From an uncultured Phycisphaerales bacterium (lineage in GTDB: Bacteria; Planctomycetota; Phycisphaerae; Phycisphaerales; UBA1924), in NCBI GenBank assembly GCA_937995595.1, contig CALKJW010000005.1, forward strand, positions 124,001 to 188,000: 64,000 nucleotides of DNA, in the 5' to 3' direction. Below are positions 57,618-64,000 of the stretch, piece by piece. Below the pieces are notes generated by a model. That model was not told the origin of the DNA. It was given only the letters and a program-made list of their open reading frames with translations, and did not search any database. Both the position numbers and the translations under genes were made by a program. How positions within the stretch are numbered: the first letter of the stretch is position 1; each line of letters begins with the position of its first letter.

Positions 57618-57646
57618 AGTGTAGCATGTGCTACACGCTTTGTCCA
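57618..57646 (-). promoter_or_regulatory. Metal-operon promoter with MntR-type palindromic operator
   Basis: On the minus strand TGGACA (57646-57641), 17-base spacer, TACACT (57623-57618): close to the sigma-70 consensus. A perfect palindrome of two 8-base arms with 2 bases between (GTGTAGCATGTGCTACAC, 57619-57636) lies over the spacer and the -10 box, so a bound repressor would block the polymerase. The divergent mntR gene starts 58 bases away on the other side. Confidence 0.75.
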
Positions 57647-57680
57647 CCCCTCTGCGCTTGCCGCGGGGGCCACGGCCCGG

Positions 57681-57686
57681 TACGCT
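57681..57686 (+). promoter_or_regulatory. Putative -10 box (leaderless start of mntR)
   Basis: TACGCT ends 7 bases before the mntR ATG at 57694; no ribosome-binding site. The operator is about 45 bases further upstream, so it may not act on this promoter. Confidence 0.4.
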
Positions 57687-57693
57687 CGGGCCC

Positions 57694-58164
57694 ATGCCCC
57701 AAGGCAAGAAAGGGCGAAAGCCCGCCGCGCCTACGCGCCGAACCGCCTCGGACACCGCCCGCGCCCACCAGGCGACCCGCAAGGCCCACGCGCAGGAGAC
57801 CGCCGAGGACTACGCCGAGGCGATCGCCGACCTGATCAGGACCGTGGGCGAGGCCCGCGTGGTGGACCTTGCCGACCGGTTGGGCGTGTCGCACGTCACG
57901 GTCGTTCGGACAGTCGCACGCCTGCAGCGGGAGGGTCTGGTCGTCACGCGGCCGTACCGGTCGATCCACCTGACCGACCGCGGCCGCCTGCTGGCCGAGG
58001 ACTCGGCCCGCCGCCACGAGGTCGTGGTCCGGTTCCTCCGCGCGCTGGGGATCAGCGAACCGACGGCGCAGGCGGACGCGGAGGGGATCGAGCACCATGT
58101 GAGCGAGGAGACGCTGGCAGCCTTTGCGCGATTCGCCGACGGGCGGCGGCCGCGTCGGGCGTAA
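57694..58164 (+). CDS. mntR: Manganese-responsive transcriptional regulator MntR
   Basis: 156 residues. A basic N-terminal tail of about 35 residues precedes a DtxR-type winged helix (GEARVVDLADRLGVSHVTVV, TVARLQREGLV) and a helical dimer domain without the SH3-like extra domain. The metal-ligand pattern of MntR is present: Asp/Glu in ETAEDYAEAI, His in RRHEVVVRFL and Glu-Glu-His in DAEGIEHHVS. With Mn bound it should repress uptake genes; the divergent ABC operon with its palindrome is the obvious target. Confidence 0.92.
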   Translation: MPQGKKGRKPAAPTRRTASDTARAHQATRKAHAQETAEDYAEAIADLIRTVGEARVVDLADRLGVSHVTVVRTVARLQREGLVVTRPYRSIHLTDRGRLLAEDSARRHEVVVRFLRALGISEPTAQADAEGIEHHVSEETLAAFARFADGRRPRRA

Positions 58165-58342
58165 CAAGCCGGGCCTCCCGGGTCGGTGCGGCGGGTGCAC
58201 CGTAAAGTTGCAAGAATCGGGCAACCGGCCGACCCGGGCATCGGTCAAAGGACGTATATTGAACCGCCGGGCAGGCGCGACAGTGGGCGGGATACGGGCT
58301 TGGGGCGGCGGTGCGAGTGCGCGGCGAGACGGAGTGACATGT

Positions 58343-59389
58343 ATGCACCCAGCGGAAGCGGTCGGGGCGGCGGCGGGCAGGGGCGCGGGGCACCAACAGG
58401 CCAACGGGGCGGCCGGCTCGGCGCGGCAGGCGCCGATGGCCGAGCGCGTCCGCGCCCGCGTGGCCCGCACGGTCGTCGGTCAGGACACGGTCGTGGAGCG
58501 CATCCTGATCGCGCTGCTGACGGGCGGGCACCTGCTCCTGCAGGGCGTGCCGGGACTGGCCAAGACGCTGCTGGTGCACAGCGTCGCCCGGGCGATCGAC
58601 CTGCAGTTCGGGCGCGTGCAGTTCACCATCGACCTGCTGCCCTCGGACATCGTGGGCGCCGAGATCCTCGACGAGGCGACGCGGCAGTTCCGCGTGCACA
58701 AGGGGCCGATCTTCACCAACCTGCTGCTGGCCGATGAGATCAACCGCGCCACGCCCAAGGTGCAGTCGGCGCTGCTCGAAGCGATGCAGGAGCGGAAGGT
58801 GACGATCGGCAACACCACGCACCGCCTGCCGGTGCCGTTCCTGGTCATCGCGACGCAGAACCCGGTCGAGCAGGCGGGCACCTTCGAACTCCCCGAGGCG
58901 CAACTCGACCGCTTCATGCTCTGCCACCGGCTGGACTACCCGACCAAGGAGCAGGAGGAGGAGGTCGTCCGCCGGAGCCTGAAACTCGGCCTGAGCAAGT
59001 CGGCCGAGGGCGGGGCGGTTCCCCGCAGCGCGTTCGACGCGGTGGACGACGGGCCCGAGTTGCACGTGCAGGACCTGACCCGCGCGATGGAGGCGGTGCA
59101 GGGTGTGCACGTGTCGGACGTCTTCCTGCGGCACTGCATCGACCTTGTCGACCGCACGCGCCACAGCCCGGACCTCGACCTTGGGTGCAGCCCGCGCGCG
59201 GGGATCGCGCTGGCGCAGGCCGCGCGGGCCCGCGCGTTCATCTTCGGACGCGACTACGTGATCCCCGACGACCTGTTCGCGCTGGCCGAGGACGTGCTGA
59301 TGCACCGCATGCGCCTGACCTACGAGGCGATGGCGCGCGGCCGTACGACGCGCCAGGTGCTGCGCGAACTGATGGAGCAGGTGTCCTGA
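58343..59389 (+). CDS. MoxR-family AAA+ ATPase
   Basis: 348 residues. Walker A GVPGLAKTLL, Walker B FTNLLLADEINRATPKVQ, sensor 1 LVIATQNPVE and the PEAQLDRFML arginine-finger block are standard for MoxR ATPases, which act as chaperones for VWA-domain partners. ATG at 58343 has GGAG 8 bases upstream. It heads a tightly packed run: DUF58, membrane protein, two VWA proteins and a TPR-like protein, the layout of Bat/aerotolerance-type operons. TATATT near 58254 is a weak -10 candidate. Confidence 0.93.
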   Translation: MHPAEAVGAAAGRGAGHQQANGAAGSARQAPMAERVRARVARTVVGQDTVVERILIALLTGGHLLLQGVPGLAKTLLVHSVARAIDLQFGRVQFTIDLLPSDIVGAEILDEATRQFRVHKGPIFTNLLLADEINRATPKVQSALLEAMQERKVTIGNTTHRLPVPFLVIATQNPVEQAGTFELPEAQLDRFMLCHRLDYPTKEQEEEVVRRSLKLGLSKSAEGGAVPRSAFDAVDDGPELHVQDLTRAMEAVQGVHVSDVFLRHCIDLVDRTRHSPDLDLGCSPRAGIALAQAARARAFIFGRDYVIPDDLFALAEDVLMHRMRLTYEAMARGRTTRQVLRELMEQVS

Positions 59390-59486
59390 TCGGGTTCGCA
59401 CGCCTTGAGCCGGGAGCACGCGCCTGACGCCGCACCCCGACATTCTCGCCACGCCGGCCGAACTGGCCGCGGATCAGTTCGAGCTG

Positions 59487-60305
59487 GTGCTGCGCCGTCT
59501 GGCCGACGACCTGACGTACGGCACCGACGCGTCGCGCTTTGTCGGCGCGGGCGTGGACTACGCGCAGACGCGCCCGTTTTCCTACGGCGACAACGTGCGG
59601 AGCATCGACTGGAAGGTGACGGCCAGGACGGGGCGGTTCCACGTCAAGGAGTACGAGGCGACGAAGCGTTCGCCGCTGTTCGTGCTGGTCGATACCAGCG
59701 CGTCGATGGCGGTCAGTTCGCTCGGCCCCGGCAGGCCCAGCAAGCACGACCTGGCGGTGTGGCTGGGCTCGGCGCTGGCACTGGTGGGCCTGCGGCGGCG
59801 CAGCCCGGTGTCGATCCTCTCGTGCGGCGAGCGCGACACGGGGGCCGAGGGCGCGCCGACGCTCTCGACCGGGAGAGTGTGGCGGCGGATCGAGCAACTC
59901 CGCGGCTCCTCGCGCGTCGAGGGGACCACGCTGGCGCGCCAGGTGGACAAGGTCGAATCGTTCGCGATGCATACCGGCGTGGTCGTCGTGCTGAGCGACC
60001 TGCACGAGCCGGGCGCGGTCGAGGCGGTCAAGCGACTCGGCCAGCGGCACGACGTGATCGTGATCGAACTGCGCGACCCGTCGGAGGACGCTCCTCTGCA
60101 CGCGGGGTTCGTCCGTGCGCGGGAGGCGGAATCGGGCCGCGAGTTCCTGCTGCCGCGTCGGGGTCTGGCGGGGGCCGACGTGCGGGCCGAACTCATCGGC
60201 GCGGGCGTCGATCACCTCTTGCTGCGGACCGATGAGCCGGCGATCCCGGCGGTGCGGCGGATGCTCACGCTGCGCGGCGGCGGGTCGAGAAGGGGCGGGC
60301 GATGA
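59487..60305 (+). CDS. DUF58 domain protein
   Basis: 272 residues. SYGDNVRSIDWKVTARTGRF and HVKEYEATKRSPLFVLVDTS (the MIDAS-like DTSASM) are the family signature; it has a VWA-like core. GTG at 59487 is the only standard start, but the conserved first helix seems to begin about 20 codons earlier (from CTG at 59424), with only a stop upstream; the true start is uncertain. Partner of the MoxR ATPase. Its stop overlaps the next start by 4 bases. Confidence 0.88.
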   Translation: MLRRLADDLTYGTDASRFVGAGVDYAQTRPFSYGDNVRSIDWKVTARTGRFHVKEYEATKRSPLFVLVDTSASMAVSSLGPGRPSKHDLAVWLGSALALVGLRRRSPVSILSCGERDTGAEGAPTLSTGRVWRRIEQLRGSSRVEGTTLARQVDKVESFAMHTGVVVVLSDLHEPGAVEAVKRLGQRHDVIVIELRDPSEDAPLHAGFVRAREAESGREFLLPRRGLAGADVRAELIGAGVDHLLLRTDEPAIPAVRRMLTLRGGGSRRGGR

Positions 60306-61165
60306 CCCGGCGCCTGACGCTCATGCTGGCGGTGCTGGCGGTGGGTCTGTGCGCCGCCGGGGCTCTTGCGCAGGTCCGCCGCGAGGCCGTGCGCACGACG
60401 ATCGGTATCGAGGGGCGCGCGGTCTTCCGCCACCCGGCGAGCGAGCCGGTGCAGGCCGTGCCCGTGGACGACAGGGCGCCGGTGGTCGTGCGCATCGCCG
60501 ATCAGACGCGCGACGGGGAGTTCGTGCTGTACGACCTTCGCTTCATCGCGCAGTACGCCGGGGAGTTTGACCTGCGCGACTGCCTGCGCCGGCCCGATGG
60601 CGCGCCGCTGACCAACGCGGAGCCGTTGCCGGTCTCGATCGGCAAACTCCTACCCGATGACCACCAAGGCGCGCTGTTTGAGATCGGTGGCGGCCGCCTG
60701 CCGCGGCTCGGCGGGTATCAGGTCGCGCTGCTGGTGATCGGCGCGCTGTGGCTGGCGGTGCCGGTCGTTGTGCTGGCGCGCCGGCTGGCGCGTCGACGCC
60801 CCGCGCCCCCGGCGCCGGAGGCTCCGCCGCGGACACTGGCCGACCAGTTGCGGCCGCTGGTGGAGATGGCCGAGCGCGGCGAGATGTCGGTCGCCGACCG
60901 GGCGCGGCTCGAGATGCTGCTGCTCGCGTACTGGCGCGAACGGCTGGGGCTGGGCGCGGGCATCGACCAGGCCGCGGCGGTGCGCGCGCTGCGCGAGCAC
61001 GCGGAGGCCGGCGAACTGCTCGCGACGCTCGACCGCTGGCTGCACATGCCGCGACGGCAGGGCGAGCGGATCGTGGAAGTGTCGGCCGTGTTGAAGCGGT
61101 ACCGCGACGCGCGACCCGTGGACCTGTCGGCACGTGCCGCGGCGGCGGCGGGGTGGAGAGCATGA
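60302..61165 (+). CDS. Membrane protein of the MoxR operon (DUF4381-like)
   Basis: 287 residues. Signal peptide (LMLAVLAVGLCAAGALAQ), a beta-rich periplasmic part (about 25-130), one membrane helix (GYQVALLVIGALWLAVPVVV) and a cytoplasmic helical tail (LADQLRPLVEMAERGEMSVA; YWRERLGLG). The layout resembles the DUF4381/BatD-type proteins of such operons. It overlaps both neighbours by 4 bases (ATGA), so translation is coupled. Confidence 0.8.
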   Translation: MTRRLTLMLAVLAVGLCAAGALAQVRREAVRTTIGIEGRAVFRHPASEPVQAVPVDDRAPVVVRIADQTRDGEFVLYDLRFIAQYAGEFDLRDCLRRPDGAPLTNAEPLPVSIGKLLPDDHQGALFEIGGGRLPRLGGYQVALLVIGALWLAVPVVVLARRLARRRPAPPAPEAPPRTLADQLRPLVEMAERGEMSVADRARLEMLLLAYWRERLGLGAGIDQAAAVRALREHAEAGELLATLDRWLHMPRRQGERIVEVSAVLKRYRDARPVDLSARAAAAAGWRA

Positions 61166-62091
61166 GCATCGGCTTCTCGCACCCGTGGGTGATGCTGCTG
61201 CTGATCGTCCCGGCGGCGCTGGCGGCGTGGGAGCTCACCCGGCGCGGCGTGCGCGTGCCGGTGCCGGTCGATCACCGCGAGCACCGGCCGCGGCGGTGGG
61301 CGTCGCGCCTGCTGGCGGCCGCGTCGGTTCTGCCCGCGGCGGTGCTGGCGCTGGTGCTGGTGCTGCTGGCGGGCCCGCAGCGCATGAGCCCGCCCTCGCA
61401 GGAGCGCGTGCTGACGAACATCGAGATCGTGCTCGACGTGTCGGGCAGCATGGGTTGGCCGATCGGCGGGCAGGAGGGCGTGACTCGGTTCAGCGCGGCG
61501 ATGAACGCCATCTCGGAGTTCCGCAGGATGCGGAAGAACGACGCCTACGGCCTGACGGCCTTCGGCGGCGAGGTGATCCGCTGGGTCCCGCTGACGCGCG
61601 ACCTGTCGGCGATCGAGAACGCGCCGAGGTTTCTGGACCCGGCGAGCAACCCGCACCACCTGATGTCGACCCGCATCGCGCACGCGCTGAAGTTCACCAT
61701 GGGGACGCTGGCCAAGCAGCCCGAGGGCGACAGACTGATCGTGCTGATCTCCGACGGGGAGAGCCCGGACCTGAACGGCGGCGTGGCCCAGCAGATCGGC
61801 AACCAGCTGCGCGACGAGGGCATCGTCCTCTACGCCGTGCACGTGGGCAGCGAGCAGGTGCCGGCGCAGTTGTACGAGGTGGTCTCGCCGACGGGCGGGC
61901 AGGTCTTCAGCGCCAACAACCCGCGCTCGCTGGTCGGCATCTTCGAGCACATCGACCGCATGGTGCCGGTGCGCATCCGCTCGACGCAGCCCGAGCCGAT
62001 CGATTTCTTCTTCCCGTTCGCCGCGGCGTGCGCGGCGGCGCTCGCGCTGCACGGGCTCTGCCTGTTCGGCCTTCGGTACACGCCATGGTGA
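61162..62091 (+). CDS. VWA domain membrane protein (BatA-like)
   Basis: 309 residues. Two membrane helices near the start (WVMLLLIVPAALAAW; AVLALVLVLLAGP), a VWA domain with the MIDAS residues DVSGSMGW, then LIVLISDGESP, and a final membrane helix (FFFPFAAACAAALALHGL). VWA domains bind Mg2+ and partner proteins. Coupled to the preceding gene (ATGA) and overlapping the next by 7 bases. Confidence 0.92.
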   Translation: MSIGFSHPWVMLLLIVPAALAAWELTRRGVRVPVPVDHREHRPRRWASRLLAAASVLPAAVLALVLVLLAGPQRMSPPSQERVLTNIEIVLDVSGSMGWPIGGQEGVTRFSAAMNAISEFRRMRKNDAYGLTAFGGEVIRWVPLTRDLSAIENAPRFLDPASNPHHLMSTRIAHALKFTMGTLAKQPEGDRLIVLISDGESPDLNGGVAQQIGNQLRDEGIVLYAVHVGSEQVPAQLYEVVSPTGGQVFSANNPRSLVGIFEHIDRMVPVRIRSTQPEPIDFFFPFAAACAAALALHGLCLFGLRYTPW

Positions 62092-63155
62092 CGCCGCTGC
62101 CCATCGTCATCGCCCTGTGCGCCGCGGCCGTCGTCGGGCTGGCCGAGTGGCTGCACGCGCGGCGCATCGGGCGGGTGCGCGGGTTGCTGCTCGGCAACGC
62201 TGCGCCGTCCGTCGTGGCGCTCGCCGCACCGTGGGTGCGCGTGGCGGGCTTCGCGATCCTGACATGGGGTCTGGTCACGCTGCTGACGATCGACGGTGCG
62301 CCGCGCGGCGACGCCGCGGCGGGCAAACCCGTCCGTCGCGTGCTGATCTGCCTGGACGTCTCGCCGAGCATGCACCTGGAGGACGCCGGGCCCGGCGGCC
62401 TGATGTCGCGCGGCAAGCGAGCGCGGGAAGTGCTGCAGTCGGTTTTGGACCGGCTCGACATGACGACGACGCGCGTGAGCGTGGTCGCGTTCTACACCGC
62501 CGCCAAGCCGGTGGTCGTGGACACGTTCGACCTCGAAGTCGTCGCGAACATTCTGGAGGACCTGCCGCTGGAGCACGCGTTCAAGGAGGGCATGACGAAC
62601 ATGTACTCCGGCGTGCGCGAGGCGGCGCGGATCGCCGAGCCCTGGCCGCCCGGCAGCGCGATGCTGATCGTCGTGTCCGACGGCGACACGCTGCCGGACT
62701 CGATGCCGCCGACCATGCCGCGGTCGATCGTCGATTCGCTCGTCATCGGCGTGGGCAACCCGCACCGGGGCTCGCAGATCGCGGGGCGGTCGTCGCGTCA
62801 GGACGCGGCGTCGCTCAAGCATTTGGCGGCGCGGCTGCGGGGCGTCTATCACGACGGCAACGCCCAGCACCTGCCCACGAGCGTGCTGGCCGGGCTGCGG
62901 ATGCTGCGGAACGAGGGAGATCAACGCGTCGCGCAGCGGACCGTTGCGCTGGCGGCGACGGGCGTTGGCGGTCTGTTCGTATGCGGTGTGTCGCCGCTCC
63001 TTGCGGCCTTTGGCTTGCCCCGTGGCGTGCGGCGCGCCGAGCGAGCCGTCGCGAGCCGGCTCGCCGCGCGGTCCGATGAACAGCGGCGGAACACCAGTGG
63101 CCCGCGGGCGGTATCACGTACACTGGTGGGGAGCACCTCGGGAGCCGACACATGA
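62085..63155 (+). CDS. VWA domain membrane protein (BatB-like)
   Basis: 356 residues. Two or more membrane helices at the start (IVIALCAAAVVGLAEW), a VWA domain with LICLDVSPSMHLED (DxSxS in the form D-V-S-P-S), the loop GMTNMYSG and IVVSDGDTLPDS, and a C-terminal membrane helix (VALAATGVGGLFVCGV) plus a basic tail. Probably pairs with the preceding VWA protein. A TACACT box at 63119-63124 inside its end may start transcription of the next gene. Confidence 0.9.
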   Translation: MVTPLPIVIALCAAAVVGLAEWLHARRIGRVRGLLLGNAAPSVVALAAPWVRVAGFAILTWGLVTLLTIDGAPRGDAAAGKPVRRVLICLDVSPSMHLEDAGPGGLMSRGKRAREVLQSVLDRLDMTTTRVSVVAFYTAAKPVVVDTFDLEVVANILEDLPLEHAFKEGMTNMYSGVREAARIAEPWPPGSAMLIVVSDGDTLPDSMPPTMPRSIVDSLVIGVGNPHRGSQIAGRSSRQDAASLKHLAARLRGVYHDGNAQHLPTSVLAGLRMLRNEGDQRVAQRTVALAATGVGGLFVCGVSPLLAAFGLPRGVRRAERAVASRLAARSDEQRRNTSGPRAVSRTLVGSTSGADT

Positions 63156-63880
63156 AGTCCAAGGTCTTCTGGAGCATCTGGGCTCTGGTGCCGGTGGCGG
63201 TCGGCGCGTGGCACTTGGGGCCGGGCCAGTGCATGATGAAGCGCGACCGCGCGGGCGAGTGCCTGCAAGACGCGGCGTCGGCCGTGGCGAGCGAGGACTG
63301 GGCGGCGGCGGCGGCGGCCTACGCCGCAGCGCGCGACGCGCTGCCCGAGGGCGCGAAGGCCGAGGCGCTGCGTCTGTCGATCGAGGAGGCCAAGGCCCGG
63401 ATCGAGGCGGGCGAGTTCGTCGAGGGCGCTCGGCAACTCGAGCAGTTGATCGCCGAGCAGGAGGCCGCGGCCGAACCGGACGCGGCGGCGGTCGAGGAGA
63501 TGCGCGCCAAACTCGGCGAGGTGGCGTACCTGACCGCGTGGATGATGCGGATCGAGGGCGCGACGGCGGACGAATGGAAGCCGGAGACCGAGAAGGCACG
63601 TCAGCAGTTCCGCCTGCTGGCCGAGACGACCGAGGACGCGGCCAGCGCGGAGACCTACAGCAGGAACCTCGAGGCGGCGATCCGGCTTGAGCAGATGGAC
63701 CTGAGCGAACTGCTCGCGCTGCCCCTGCCGAAGAAGTGCTGCGGCAACTGCAAGAACCTGTGCGACAAGAAGCGCAAGCAGCGGATGAGCCAGTGCAGGA
63801 ACCCGGGCGAGAAGGACGCGCGCGAAGAGATCAGGAAGGACGCGTCGGACACCGCCAAGAAGCGCGGCAACGGGTCGTGA
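63152..63880 (+). CDS. Hypothetical helical protein with Cys-rich C-terminus
   Basis: 242 residues. A short hydrophobic start (VFWSIWALVPVAVGAW) may be a signal anchor. About 35-160 is helical and repeat-like (AAAAYAAARDALPEGAKAEA; EFVEGARQLEQLIAEQEA), perhaps TPR. The C-terminus has KKCCGNCKNLCDKKRKQRMS followed by another Cys, a possible metal site, and a very basic tail. It overlaps the VWA gene by 4 bases. Function unknown. Confidence 0.75.
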   Translation: MKSKVFWSIWALVPVAVGAWHLGPGQCMMKRDRAGECLQDAASAVASEDWAAAAAAYAAARDALPEGAKAEALRLSIEEAKARIEAGEFVEGARQLEQLIAEQEAAAEPDAAAVEEMRAKLGEVAYLTAWMMRIEGATADEWKPETEKARQQFRLLAETTEDAASAETYSRNLEAAIRLEQMDLSELLALPLPKKCCGNCKNLCDKKRKQRMSQCRNPGEKDAREEIRKDASDTAKKRGNGS

Positions 63881-63914
63881 GCCGCGCGCCGTTCGAGCCA
63901 CACACGAGGCACGC

Positions 63915-64000
63915 ATGAGAGACACAACGATCTTCCGGGCCCCGTGCTGCGCGCTGCTGGTCGCGGGCGCCGGCGTCGCGACCCTTGCGCTGACGGCCCT
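63915..64000 (+). CDS. Secreted protein, N-terminal part (runs off the right edge)
   Basis: Only 28 codons are visible, starting ATG at 63915 behind CGAGGCACGC. They encode a signal peptide (APCCALLVAGAGVATLALTA). It lies 34 bases after the previous stop and may be the next gene of the MoxR operon. Nothing more can be said. Confidence 0.55.
   Translation, partial: MRDTTIFRAPCCALLVAGAGVATLALTA

Overview
The window is high-GC DNA that looks like a planctomycete chromosome, most probably class Phycisphaerae. The pointers are: prepilin-like proteins with a terminal H-X9-DG type motif; five secreted proteins ending in paired calcium-loop (dockerin-like) repeats that stop at Gly-Cys; PVC-style gene families; and tRNA genes without an encoded CCA. 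No phage, transposase, CRISPR array or rRNA was seen. Assignment to genus is not possible from the sequence alone.

Layout. 1-9.7 kb: housekeeping and unknown genes (prepilin-like protein, apaG, SRPBCC protein, dtd, a PilZ/pseudo-receiver protein, queF, a TPR lipoprotein, endonuclease IV, SDR oxidoreductase). 9.8-16.7 kb: a dockerin-type secreted protein facing a four-gene unit of ECF sigma factor, anti-sigma-like protein, TPR-CHAT protease and secreted subtilase. 16.7-27.8 kb: two tandem copies of a four-gene cassette (prepilin-like protein, sensor kinase, NtrC-type regulator, secreted dockerin-type protein). 28-33 kb: tRNA-Leu, an asparaginase-family lipoprotein, and a pyruvate dehydrogenase E1-beta/E2 operon with a sulfotransferase gene between the two subunits. 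33-41 kb: polA, crcB, a second ECF sigma factor, a YeeE/YedE sulfur-transport locus and an SLC13/RCK transporter. 41-44 kb: rpmE, REP-like repeats, tatA and a Met/Thr/Tyr tRNA cluster. 44-47.8 kb: a DinB-fold protein with a basic tail, two very cysteine-rich secreted proteins and isocitrate dehydrogenase. 47.8-53.5 kb: Lhr-type helicase, FN3/dockerin protein, a 650-base gene-free stretch and a fatty-acid desaturase. 53.5-58.2 kb: a manganese/iron-type ABC operon whose last permease carries a DtxR-like domain, divergent from mntR, with a palindrome over a near-consensus promoter. 58.3-64 kb: a MoxR/DUF58/VWA operon.

How the genes work together. The strongest functional units are the CHAT/subtilase operon (regulation plus two proteases, one intracellular and one exported), the duplicated two-component cassettes, and the metal-uptake locus with its own repressor, operator and a second fused repressor domain. 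Many genes lack a ribosome-binding site and instead carry a TAnnnT box 5-8 bases before the start codon, suggesting that leaderless transcripts are common here.
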